The translations under genes were made by a program, and so were the position numbers. Below, piece after piece: positions 24,640 through 32,897 of a DNA stretch of 51,589 bases. The DNA is taken from the NCBI GenBank assembly GCA_964497585.1, contig CAZCDS010000048.1, positions 1-51,589 on the forward strand. The letters run 5' to 3'. Under the pieces are notes generated by a model that was not told where the DNA came from, did not search any database, and saw nothing but the letters and a program-made list of their open reading frames with translations. How positions within the stretch are numbered: the stretch's first letter is position 1; every line of letters starts with the position of its first letter. This DNA comes from CAZCDS01 sp964497585. GTDB taxonomy: Bacteria > Desulfobacterota > Desulfomonilia > Desulfomonilales > Desulfomonilaceae.

Positions 24640-25359
24640 ATGCTTGAGGTGAGGAATGTGCATACCTTTTACGGGCCGAGTCACATCCTGCACGGTGTTG
24701 AGATGACCCTGAAAAAAGGTGAGGCCGTATCCCTGATAGGAAGAAACGGGGCGGGTAAGACCACCTTGATGCGGACGATAATGCAGCTGACACCCCCGGC
24801 GGAAGGGACCATCAAATCCGGCGGAGTGGACTTGACCAAACTGAGACCCCACGATGTCTACCGGATGGGAATTAAGCTGGTTCCCCAGGGACGCGGGGTA
24901 TTGCCAAGACTGACCGTGGAAGAGAACCTCCAGCTTGCCCTAATTGGGCAAAAGGTGAGCGACTCTACATCAGAACTCAACAAGGCCTATGAACGTTTTG
25001 AAATTCTCGGAAAGAGGAAGAACCAAAAGGTCAGAGGGTTGAGCGGCGGTGAAAGGCAAATGTTGGCCATCGCCCGAGCCCTGCTGGGGCATACGACCCT
25101 GGTATTGATGGATGAGCCGAGTGAAGGCCTGGCCCCCATCGTGGTTCGTGAAGTGCGGGATTCCATACTTGATTTAAAGAAAACCGGCGTGGCCATATTC
25201 CTCGCTGAACAGAATGTGAAAATGGCCTTGTCAGCCTGTGATAGACACTACATCCTTGAAAAGGGTGAAGTACGTTTCTCCGGCTCAACCCAAGAGTTGA
25301 CCAGTAATGGTGATGTACTGATGCAGACCGTTGGGGTCATAAGCAAGAGCCAATCGTGA
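24640..25359 (+). CDS. livF: ABC transporter ATPase, LivF family
   Basis: A 239-residue cytoplasmic ATPase, partner of LivG. Walker A GRNGAGKTT (about residues 32-40), LivF-specific KLVPQGRGVLPRLTVEENL, signature LSGGERQMLAIARAL, Walker B LVLMDEPSEGLAP and the H-loop position replaced by the LivF-type AEQNVKMAL are visible. It is three bases downstream of livG and its end is four bases past the possible start of an unlikely extension of the binding-protein frame. It belongs to the same transcript as the permeases. Confidence 0.92.
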   Translation: MLEVRNVHTFYGPSHILHGVEMTLKKGEAVSLIGRNGAGKTTLMRTIMQLTPPAEGTIKSGGVDLTKLRPHDVYRMGIKLVPQGRGVLPRLTVEENLQLALIGQKVSDSTSELNKAYERFEILGKRKNQKVRGLSGGERQMLAIARALLGHTTLVLMDEPSEGLAPIVVREVRDSILDLKKTGVAIFLAEQNVKMALSACDRHYILEKGEVRFSGSTQELTSNGDVLMQTVGVISKSQS

Positions 25360-25385
25360 CAACCGTAAAACTGAAAGGAGCTATC

Positions 25386-26660
25386 ATGGAACAAAAGAAG
25401 AAAGGTGTAACCAGGAGGACCTTCCTTAAGGACACGGCGACAATGGGAGGCGCCGCCGCGCTGGCTGGTTTGACTGGCAGTATCGGCGGTTCACCCGCGT
25501 TCGCCTCAGAGAGCTCCAAGCCGATCAAGATCGGCGTGGTCTTGCCGTTCTCACGGGTGTACAAGGTGATCGGGGATCGCGTCACCGCCGGCTTGGAACT
25601 GGCTCTGAATCAAGCGGGCAATAAGTTTAAGGGGCGTCCCATCGAGCTCATCAAAGAAGACTCCGAAATGAAGCCCAACGTCGGCCTGACCAAGACTCGT
25701 AAGCTGGTGGACAAGGACCGAGTCGATTTCCTAGTAGGACCGGTGAGCAGCGCCGTCTGCGTCGCAATGCGCAACTACGCGCACGAAAAGAAAGTTCCCA
25801 TGATCATCCCGACCGCGGGTAACGTTGAGCTGGCGGGAAACCTCTTCAGCCCCTATGTCTTTCGGTCTTCAATAAGCCACTGGATCTTTGCCCACCCAAT
25901 CGGCCATTGGGTCAAGAAAAAGCTTGGGGACGAGTGTTTTGTTGCCGGCGCCAACTACGCGGCCGGTCAGCATCAGGTCTGGGCTTTCACCATGGCTTTC
26001 AGGGGTGAGGGCGGCAAGATCGTAGGCGCCACGTATCCCCCCCTCGGCAATAAGGATTACGCACCATATATCACAAAAATAGCCAATTCCGGGGCAAAGA
26101 TCTACTTCGGCTGGTTCGCTGGCAACGATGCTGTCAACTTCTGCCGTCAGGCCGCGGAATTCGGTCTGAGCAAGAAAATGAAGATGACCACCACCGGCTG
26201 GTTCTTTGAGAGATATCTGCTGACCGCTCAGAAAGAAGCTGCACAAGGGTGGTACTGTTGCTTCAATTGGGCCATTACACTCGATAACCCGGTGAACAAG
26301 GAATTCGTCAAGGCATACAACAAATTCACCAAGAACAATCCTTCCGTCGCCGTTTCAATGAGTTCGGTCCACGGGTACGACGCTGGCCAGATGATCATCA
26401 AAGCCCTCAAGAAAACCGGTGGCGACACAAAGGCAGACAAGATCGCCGCGGCCTTGGACGGCATGAAGCTCGACAGTCCGCGCGGGAAGGTCGAGCTGGA
26501 TTCCAATCACGAGATGGTCCAGCCCATGTACATCGGTGAGATAGTCAAGTCCGGCAACGAATACGTTCCCAAGATTATCGAGAATCTTGGACGGTGGACC
26601 ACTCCCTTCCTCGGCGCACGGGGAATTAACGCGGTAATTCAACCATTTATCGTCAAGTAG
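25386..26660 (+). CDS. ABC substrate-binding protein with Tat signal
   Basis: A 424-residue periplasmic type I binding protein (Peripla_BP_6, LivJ/UrtA/AmiC-like). The N terminus TRRTFLKD followed by a hydrophobic GGAAALAGLTG stretch and an AFA site is a twin-arginine signal, which suggests folding, possibly with a cofactor, before export. The mature part starts with PIKIGVVLPFSRVYKVIGD and continues with KTRKLVDKDRVDFLVGPVSS, typical of the first lobe. It ends with a long second lobe. ATG 26386-type alternatives are not needed: ATG 25386 has AAAGGAG seven bases upstream. It completes the importer and defines its substrate, which cannot be deduced; sequence style is close to binding proteins for aromatic or amide compounds. 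Confidence 0.92.
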   Translation: MEQKKKGVTRRTFLKDTATMGGAAALAGLTGSIGGSPAFASESSKPIKIGVVLPFSRVYKVIGDRVTAGLELALNQAGNKFKGRPIELIKEDSEMKPNVGLTKTRKLVDKDRVDFLVGPVSSAVCVAMRNYAHEKKVPMIIPTAGNVELAGNLFSPYVFRSSISHWIFAHPIGHWVKKKLGDECFVAGANYAAGQHQVWAFTMAFRGEGGKIVGATYPPLGNKDYAPYITKIANSGAKIYFGWFAGNDAVNFCRQAAEFGLSKKMKMTTTGWFFERYLLTAQKEAAQGWYCCFNWAITLDNPVNKEFVKAYNKFTKNNPSVAVSMSSVHGYDAGQMIIKALKKTGGDTKADKIAAALDGMKLDSPRGKVELDSNHEMVQPMYIGEIVKSGNEYVPKIIENLGRWTTPFLGARGINAVIQPFIVK

Positions 26661-26729
26661 ATGAATCGAGACCTAATCGACTAACTATTGGGGTTCTTTG
26701 TGACCGTATCATGGTAAAAACCTGCCCCG

Positions 26730-26761
26730 CCCCGGCGAAGTCCCTGGCGACTTCGCCGGGG
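26730..26761 (+). terminator. Perfect 13-bp hairpin after the transporter genes
   Basis: CCCCGGCGAAGTC (26730-26742) pairs perfectly with GACTTCGCCGGGG (26749-26761) around a six-base loop. No T run follows, so it may be a weak terminator, an RNA stabiliser for the upstream message, or an attenuation point that lowers expression of the iorAB genes relative to the importer. Confidence 0.5.
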
Positions 26762-26820
26762 ACCGGTCCAGCCGACTCTAATTCCGAAGAATCGGTGCAT
26801 ATTGTAACCAGGAGATTGGA

Positions 26821-28737
26821 GTGGCCAGCATGGTGCTCAAACACGAGGACAGACTATACCGAGAATTCTTATTGGGCAACGAGTCAATAGTTCAGGGGGC
26901 CCTGGAGGCCGGAGTGAACTTCGCCTCGGGATATCCCGGCACTCCCTCCTCCGAAATAGTGGAGACTTTGGCGAAATACGCCGAGGAATTGAATCTCTAT
27001 GTGGAATGGTCTACCAATGAGAAAGTAGCTGCCGAAGGCGCTGCTGCTGCGGCTTTCTCCGGCTTGCGATCCATGGTAGCCATGAAAAATGCGGGACTCA
27101 GCGTTGCGCTGGACTTTCTGACCCATTTGAGTCTCACTGGCCTTGGAGATAAGGGCGGCGCCATGGTGGCGGCGGTGTGTGACGATCCCGATGCCCATTC
27201 CAGCGGTGATGAGACCGATTCTCGCTGGCTCGCCAAGTTCGCCTACGCACCACTGATGGAACCCAGTTCAGTTCAGGAAGCCCGAGAGATGGCGAAGGCG
27301 GCGTACGAGATCTCGGAGAGGTATAAATGCTTTGTCATGCTACGGAGCTACACGAGGCTCTCCCATGGCAGCAGCGTGGTAGAGTTGGGCGAAGTTACCG
27401 CAAGTGACCGAAAAGCCTCTTCCGACACGCAATCGTGTATAACACCATATTTGGCCAAACCCAAGCACGAACAGGTCCTCAAAAAGCTGGCCGCACTGAA
27501 GGAAGACTTCGAATCTTCTCCCTTTAACGATTACAGGGGACCGGAGAATCCCACGCTGGTTGTCGTTGCCAGTGGAAGCGCTGTCGCCTGTGCCGCCGAG
27601 GCGCTTGAACTACTCGGGCTGGAAGAGTCCGTGGGACTATTGAAGTTGGGAACCCTGTGGCCTTTTCCCAGGTATTTTGTCCAAAAGCACCTGAGTGGAG
27701 TTTCCCAGATTCTCGTTGTGGAGGAAGTGGATCCCTTTGTGGAAACCCACATCAAGGAAGCGCTCTACGAGACCGGCATCCCCGGTCAGGCGGTGTACGG
27801 GAAGTTGACCGAGCACATTCCCGGTTTCGGGGAGATCAACCCGGACCGAATAACCAGTGCCCTGTGCAGGATTCTCGACATGAGCTACAGGCCGAGGTCC
27901 GAGCAATACACCAAGGCTCTGGATGAAGCGGTGGAGGCCATGATGGGGAGTCGTGGTCTTACCTGGTGCGCCGGATGTCCTCATCGGGCAAGCTTCTGGT
28001 CTTTGGGCAAGGCACTGAAGGGCGCCGGTCTGGACGCCTACGTCACGGGGGATATCGGCTGTTACACCCTCGATGTTTTCCCTGAGGGCAAGTGCCAGAT
28101 GAATCTGCTTCACGCCATGGGATCGAGCATAGGCCTAGCAGCCGGGCTCGGGCAACTTGGGCGCTTTGGCCACAGTCAACCGGTCATTTCCATTTGCGGC
28201 GATTCGACATTCTTCCACGCTGCAATTCCTGCCTTGATCAATGCGGTTTACAACAACTCTAACCTGGTTCATATCGTGCTGGACAATGATGCCACAGCCA
28301 TGACCGGATTCCAGGCACATCCGGGGGCCGGGTACAACGCTCGGGGTGAACCTGCTCCACGGATTGACATCCAAGATCTTTGCCGGTCCATGGGCATTAC
28401 CGTTGAAACGGTGGATCCGTTCGAAATCAAACTATCTATCAAGAAGATCCGTGAGCTGGTCAATATGGATGGAGGGGTTCGAGTGCTGATAATGAAAAGG
28501 GCCTGTGAACTCCTCCGAATGAAGAGGGAGAAGGTCAAGCCTTGGACGGTCGAGGTAAATGCGGAGAAATGCCTAGGGTCTAAATGCGCCGTCTGTTATG
28601 CCAAGTTTCGCTGTCCCGCTTTTGTACGGGACGAGGAAACCGGTGAGGCCGTGATCAAGCAGACCGCATGTTCCGGTTGCGGCGTCTGTGCGACCATCTG
28701 CCCGGGCCAAGCCATAACCCTGGAGGAAACCGCATGA
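26821..28737 (+). CDS. iorA: Indolepyruvate-type ferredoxin oxidoreductase, alpha subunit
   Basis: A 638-residue TPP enzyme that, with the beta subunit, oxidatively decarboxylates aryl or other 2-oxo acids to acyl-CoA and reduces ferredoxin. The N-terminal pyrimidine-binding domain (FASGYPGTPSSEIVETL, WSTNEKVAAEGA), the middle transketolase C-like domain, and the C-terminal TPP domain (TWCAGCPHRA, VTGDIGCYTL, ICGDSTFFHAAIPAL) are in the normal order. The end has ferredoxin Cys sets (CLGSKCAVCYAKFRC, ACSGCGVCATICPG). Length is normal for IorA. GTG 26821 is chosen since GGAG lies six bases before; the ATG three codons later is too far from it. The stop overlaps the beta-subunit start (ATGA). 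Confidence 0.93.
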   Translation: MASMVLKHEDRLYREFLLGNESIVQGALEAGVNFASGYPGTPSSEIVETLAKYAEELNLYVEWSTNEKVAAEGAAAAAFSGLRSMVAMKNAGLSVALDFLTHLSLTGLGDKGGAMVAAVCDDPDAHSSGDETDSRWLAKFAYAPLMEPSSVQEAREMAKAAYEISERYKCFVMLRSYTRLSHGSSVVELGEVTASDRKASSDTQSCITPYLAKPKHEQVLKKLAALKEDFESSPFNDYRGPENPTLVVVASGSAVACAAEALELLGLEESVGLLKLGTLWPFPRYFVQKHLSGVSQILVVEEVDPFVETHIKEALYETGIPGQAVYGKLTEHIPGFGEINPDRITSALCRILDMSYRPRSEQYTKALDEAVEAMMGSRGLTWCAGCPHRASFWSLGKALKGAGLDAYVTGDIGCYTLDVFPEGKCQMNLLHAMGSSIGLAAGLGQLGRFGHSQPVISICGDSTFFHAAIPALINAVYNNSNLVHIVLDNDATAMTGFQAHPGAGYNARGEPAPRIDIQDLCRSMGITVETVDPFEIKLSIKKIRELVNMDGGVRVLIMKRACELLRMKREKVKPWTVEVNAEKCLGSKCAVCYAKFRCPAFVRDEETGEAVIKQTACSGCGVCATICPGQAITLEETA

Positions 28738-29351
28738 GAAATCCCGAGGTTGATCCTCTAAACCTGGTAGTTTGCGGCACCGGTGGTCAGGGAAATATAC
28801 TCATATCGAGGTTGATCGGCCGAGTCCTATTTCGCAACGGATACTTCGTGTCAATAGGTGAGACTTTTGGAGCGGCCCAGCGTGGGGGAGCAGTGCACAG
28901 CAGCATGCGGATCTCCAAGAAACGCTACTATGGTCCGCTGATTCCCGAGGGGAAAGCGCACTTGATACTGAGTCTTGAGCCCTTGGAGACTCTCCGAGCG
29001 CTTGCAGCGTACGGCAACGAAGACGTCTTGGTCGTAAGCAACACCGAACCCATTCATCCGGTCGGTGTGCTGACGGGGCGAACGGAATATCCTGACCTCG
29101 ACGAACTCACACGAACCATCACGGAATTATCCAAACAAGCATGGTTCCTCAATGTGTTCGAGATGGCATCCACTCTCGGAGCCCCGATTGTGGCCAACAT
29201 CATGTTGCTGGGGGGTCTGTTGGGGGTCGACAAGATGCCACTGAGCGTGAGCGACGTGGAGGAAGAGATCAGATCGACTTTCCCCGAATCCAAAGTAGAA
29301 CTCAATCTCACCGCCCTGAGTCTTGGAATGCAAGAGGTAGGAGGCGCCTGA
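28734..29351 (+). CDS. iorB: Indolepyruvate-type ferredoxin oxidoreductase, beta subunit
   Basis: A 205-residue subunit of the 2-oxoacid:ferredoxin oxidoreductase gamma-domain family. The block LVVCGTGGQGNILISRLIGR and the loop GETFGAAQRGGAVHSSMRIS form the CoA/phosphate-binding fold typical of IorB. The LILSLEPLETLRAL and PIVANIMLLGGLLG segments complete it. Its ATG overlaps the iorA stop by one codon (ATGA), so the subunits are co-translated. Earlier in-frame starts would lie inside iorA. With IorA it gives this locus its 2-oxo-acid oxidising step. Confidence 0.92.
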   Translation: MRNPEVDPLNLVVCGTGGQGNILISRLIGRVLFRNGYFVSIGETFGAAQRGGAVHSSMRISKKRYYGPLIPEGKAHLILSLEPLETLRALAAYGNEDVLVVSNTEPIHPVGVLTGRTEYPDLDELTRTITELSKQAWFLNVFEMASTLGAPIVANIMLLGGLLGVDKMPLSVSDVEEEIRSTFPESKVELNLTALSLGMQEVGGA

Positions 29352-29894
29352 TTGACGTGTTTGCGAGACGTGATAAGGTGCCCTGAGGATGGCTACGAAT
29401 TTTCTGTACGGGAAAGAACCCTGACCGCACCCCTACAGCAATGCCCGGCTAAGATCCTGAATTGCCTCGGACATATGCGGTGGTGTACAATTTCCTGAGC
29501 ACAACCGGTCAGGATTATGGCCGGAGAGGAAGAATAGGCTCAGCGTCCGGTTCAGCCGGACCGGAGCGACCTAAACGAATGCCGAGAAGGATCCCGGAAT
29601 CCACCGCACCCTGGGGAGCGCCTTGGATTCAGGACACAGTTGGCGACGGCTCGAAATCTGACAGTGGCTTCGACGCTCTTTCCGGCGCGCCTGAGCGGGG
29701 GGAGGACAGCTTATACCCTTTCACTGACGATGCAGTGTCCGGCAACACCTGTGGTCAGCGCCTAGGGGTAACTCTTTGCCGCGCTTCGCCCGCGGGCCGG
29801 CCGGGGCATCACTGTTTTTGTGCTTGCCGGTAGGGGACTCTGTTCACCGAGCAGTGCTCGATGTGGATGGAAGCTGGACAGCTTGGTAGGTTTC
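29352..29894. other. Intergenic region between iorB and the M24-fold gene
   Basis: About 540 bases with no gene I can support. An open frame at 29462-29833 has low-complexity composition, no ribosome site and no family resemblance. No clear promoter pair or terminator is visible, so transcription through the gap is uncertain. Confidence 0.4.
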
Positions 29895-30983
29895 ATGCAA
29901 GTAAGAGCAGACAGATTCAGACAGGGCATGGTTGAAGCCGGGATAGATGCGGCTTTTCTCGTCAAGCCGCATAATGTTTTCTATTTGGCGGGATACTCGT
30001 CCGTGTGCTCCGGTGTACTGGTGCTTTCTGATTCGGAACCGATCCTCTGCACGCTATGGCTGGACACTCCCGAGGCAAGGGGCGTATGCCCCCTACCACG
30101 AGTTACCGGTTACGTTTTCCCCAAAGAAACTCTTATGGGGAGAATGATCAAGCTTTCGGGATTGCACGAACGCAACGTCGGCAGGATCGGCATCGAAAAG
30201 GATTTCTTGCTGGTGAGAGACTATGAGTTACTCTTGAACGCGTTTCCCCGGGCAGAGATTGTTGATGTGACGCCGATCGTCAATCGCCTGCGAGCAATAA
30301 AGAGCCCGGACGAGATCGCAAAGATGAGAACGTCGGCTTCCATAGCAGACAAGGCTATGGAAGCGGCTTTGAAGGCCGTTCGCCCGGGAGTCACGGAAAT
30401 CGAAATAGCCGCAGAGGCTGAGTATGTTATGCGGAAACTCGGTTCGGAACGCCCTGCCTTCGGCACTTTTGTGGCTTCCGGGGAACGAACGTTGCTCGCG
30501 CACCCGTATGCCTCAAAGCGTGAAATACTACCGAACGATCCGGTCGTCATCGATCTGGGAGCCACCTGGGAGGGCTATGCCTCCGACTTGTGCCGCACTA
30601 CCTTTGCCGGCCGGCCCACCGCAAAACAACAAGCGTATCTTGACGTGGTGATTCGGGCGCAAGAGGCTGCCGTTTCGGAGTTGAGAGATGGGGCTGTCTC
30701 ACATGACGTATTCAACGCAGCTTGCGAGGTTTTTCAGAGGCATAAATTGGGCTCCTTGTTGCCGAACGACATTGGGTATGGTGTGGGACTGCGACAGTCC
30801 GAGTTCTTTCCTATCATCGAGAGAAACAGCAAGACCGTGCTGAAGAAGGACATGGTTGTCGCTCTTCTACAAACCACCGCCTACAAGAGGGACATGGGCG
30901 GACTGAGAGTTGAAGATACCTACCGGGTAACAAAGGACGGGGCGGAGAGACTGACGAGTCACACCCAACCCCGATTTGAGTGA
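29895..30983 (+). CDS. M24 (creatinase/aminopeptidase P fold) protein with altered metal site
   Basis: A 362-residue cytoplasmic protein with a creatinase N-terminal domain (residues about 1-130: DRFRQGMVEAGIDAAFLVKP, NVFYLAGYSS) and a pita-bread catalytic domain. Two metal Asp positions are kept (VIDLGATWEGYASDLCRT) and the last Glu is kept (LRVEDTYRV). The central His is replaced by Tyr (IGYGVGLRQSE instead of GHGIGL..HE), and the VEPG Glu by Gln (VVALLQTT). A dinuclear metal site is therefore unlikely. The protein may act like metal-free creatinase-type C-N hydrolases or be a binding protein. ATG 29895 is chosen where homology starts; the ribosome site is weak (GGTAGG-like). Confidence 0.82.
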   Translation: MQVRADRFRQGMVEAGIDAAFLVKPHNVFYLAGYSSVCSGVLVLSDSEPILCTLWLDTPEARGVCPLPRVTGYVFPKETLMGRMIKLSGLHERNVGRIGIEKDFLLVRDYELLLNAFPRAEIVDVTPIVNRLRAIKSPDEIAKMRTSASIADKAMEAALKAVRPGVTEIEIAAEAEYVMRKLGSERPAFGTFVASGERTLLAHPYASKREILPNDPVVIDLGATWEGYASDLCRTTFAGRPTAKQQAYLDVVIRAQEAAVSELRDGAVSHDVFNAACEVFQRHKLGSLLPNDIGYGVGLRQSEFFPIIERNSKTVLKKDMVVALLQTTAYKRDMGGLRVEDTYRVTKDGAERLTSHTQPRFE

Positions 30984-31109
30984 GGCGCTAAGAAAGGCTG
31001 AGCATATCGACGGGGACAGTCAATCTGCACGACGGCAACCGTATCGGATTCGGTTTCTCAGTCTGGGAGGTTGTCGTCCGATGCGCACACGAGAGAAAGG
31101 AGCACGCTG

Positions 31110-32405
31110 ATGACTGAAATACGAGTACCCTATGAGACTGCCGAAGAGATCGGAACCTATCTCACTCTCGACATACCGGATCGGAATCTGGTGAAGAGCT
31201 TTGTGCCCGAAGAGCCTACCAAGTTGCCGGATATAGCGTCTGCCACAACGTACGCGGTGGAACATCCTCTGAACACGGCACCACTTTCCAAGCTGGTGCA
31301 ACCGGGTTCCAAGGTTGTCATTATCACTGAGAATCAATTCAGGGCAGCACCGGCGAAGCTGATACTTCCCCCTTTGCTCGAGATCATTCGCAGCGCCGGA
31401 GGAGAACCAGCCATAGCAATCGGAAACGGCAAAGTACCTGGGCTTAGCCCTGAAGAGATCGAAGAGAAGCTTGGCAAAGATGTCGTAGCTACAGGTATTC
31501 CCATCGTCTGCAACGATGTAGGCCAGCCGGAAAATTATGTGTACATTGGCAACACCACGCGCGGAGTGCCACTTTTCGTGCTGGAGCCGGTGGCAACAGC
31601 TGACATCAAGATCGCCATCTCCACCACTCAGGCTACCCTTTGGGGCTACGGCGGATCAGGGATGATCATTCCCGCTGTTACGGGTGACGAAACAATCGAG
31701 CTGAACCACATGTTTTCTTTGCCCAACGACTGCTGTCCGGGCAACAATGATTGTCACATGCAGGAAGACAAATACGAGGCAGCGAGAATGGTCGGCCTGG
31801 ACATGGGCATTCATGTAATCGTCAGCAATCGGTTCGAAGTCACATATCTTGGCGCCGGAGATTATGTGGAAGCACACAAGGCAGCAATCAAGGCTTATGA
31901 TAAGGTTTATCGTTTCGATGCGGCGGAATACGCGGGCGCTCCTGCTGATATCGTGATCACCGGATCAAGCTCGCCAACCAACCATCTGTTCTTCCACACG
32001 GGCTGGGCAGTGGTAAATTGCGATCCAATCTGCAAGGACGGCGGAACGATCATCCAGGCTACGCCCTGCCCCGGATACGGAGATTGGCCGGGATTCGCGT
32101 TGATGGATCTGCTTAAGGAATACGTGCCGCCATCACCGGGGAACAAGGCCAAGGCAATGAGGGCCTTCTACAGAAGGGATAAGGAGTTGTGGGCCGGATG
32201 TATCTGGTGGAAGATCTACGAGGTCATGACAAGGAAGCACGTGGTGATTGTCACGAATGAAGACAATTTGGAAATGAGCCGCTCTTCGGGCTTGCATACA
32301 ATGTCCTCGCTACAAGAAGCTTTTGATGAAGCGATGCGGCGCCACGGTACGGATGCCCGAGTAGCCTTCGTACCATATGGCCGCTACTCAGTGTTCGACG
32401 TGTAG
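31110..32405 (+). CDS. LarA-like (lactate racemase family) protein
   Basis: A 431-residue protein of the LarA/DUF2088 family, whose members interconvert 2-hydroxyacid enantiomers with the nickel-pincer nucleotide cofactor. Family text includes LVQPGSKVVIITENQFRAAP and KLILPPLLEIIRSAGGEP near residues 70-105, a GNGKVPGLSPEEIEEKLG segment in the place of GTHRxMTxxE, and TGDETIELNH with the conserved His. The cofactor-anchoring Lys in the GGxK loop is missing (GYGGSGMIIPA), and the upstream PH His is not visible. Thus the canonical covalent cofactor link is doubtful. AAAGGAG lies nine bases before the ATG. The role may be on a 2-hydroxy acid feeding IorAB, or something else in the family. Confidence 0.8.
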   Translation: MTEIRVPYETAEEIGTYLTLDIPDRNLVKSFVPEEPTKLPDIASATTYAVEHPLNTAPLSKLVQPGSKVVIITENQFRAAPAKLILPPLLEIIRSAGGEPAIAIGNGKVPGLSPEEIEEKLGKDVVATGIPIVCNDVGQPENYVYIGNTTRGVPLFVLEPVATADIKIAISTTQATLWGYGGSGMIIPAVTGDETIELNHMFSLPNDCCPGNNDCHMQEDKYEAARMVGLDMGIHVIVSNRFEVTYLGAGDYVEAHKAAIKAYDKVYRFDAAEYAGAPADIVITGSSSPTNHLFFHTGWAVVNCDPICKDGGTIIQATPCPGYGDWPGFALMDLLKEYVPPSPGNKAKAMRAFYRRDKELWAGCIWWKIYEVMTRKHVVIVTNEDNLEMSRSSGLHTMSSLQEAFDEAMRRHGTDARVAFVPYGRYSVFDV

Positions 32406-32897
32406 TATTGTATCTTACAGTTTTCCGTATCGAAATACGCGCTGAACAGCTCCACTATCGTCGCAGGCATCTGGATTCACGGCAGCAATCAAGCAACAGT
32501 AGGACCGGCATCTTGCCGGTCCATCAACGGTTGGACAGAATCGACTGCATCGGAGTCAGGGCAAGTTTCAGAGCGGAGCACCACATCAATTTGCACGGTG
32601 ACCCAACAAGGAAAGCTGGTTACTCCGGCTGCTTGACTCATGGCGAAAAACGGTAAGCCCCGGCTTTGCCTGCGGTCATCTGACTCCACAGTTCAGGGCC
32701 TCCCACGTCGCGAACAGGACCTCGATTGTGGCCTCGGAGCATGATCATTGTGAGTGGTTGCGCCTGAAAGACGGATCCCGTATAAGGTCCCAGTGAAAGC
32801 TACCGTTGATCTGGGCTGTCAATCAACGCAACTCGCTTTTTCAAAGCAGGACTGCCTCACGTGAAGACGTGTACGGAGGCCAACAGGAGACAGAATA
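32406..32897. other. Intergenic region with a REP-like palindrome
   Basis: About 490 bases without a supported gene. The only distinct structure is the palindrome at 32502-32522. A purine-rich GGAGAC lies before the GTG start of the aminotransferase gene. No strong promoter is visible. Confidence 0.4.
32502..32522. repeat. REP-like perfect palindrome (loop TCT)
   Basis: Arms GGACCGGCA and TGCCGGTCC around TCT form a perfect nine-base stem. Palindromes of this shape are dispersed in many bacterial genomes as REP-type repeats. It could also stop or stabilise the transcript of the LarA-like gene. Confidence 0.5.

Noticed and set aside
29462..29833. 123-codon open frame between iorB and the M24-fold gene
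   Set aside because: No ribosome site, low-complexity composition and no recognisable motifs; likely chance.
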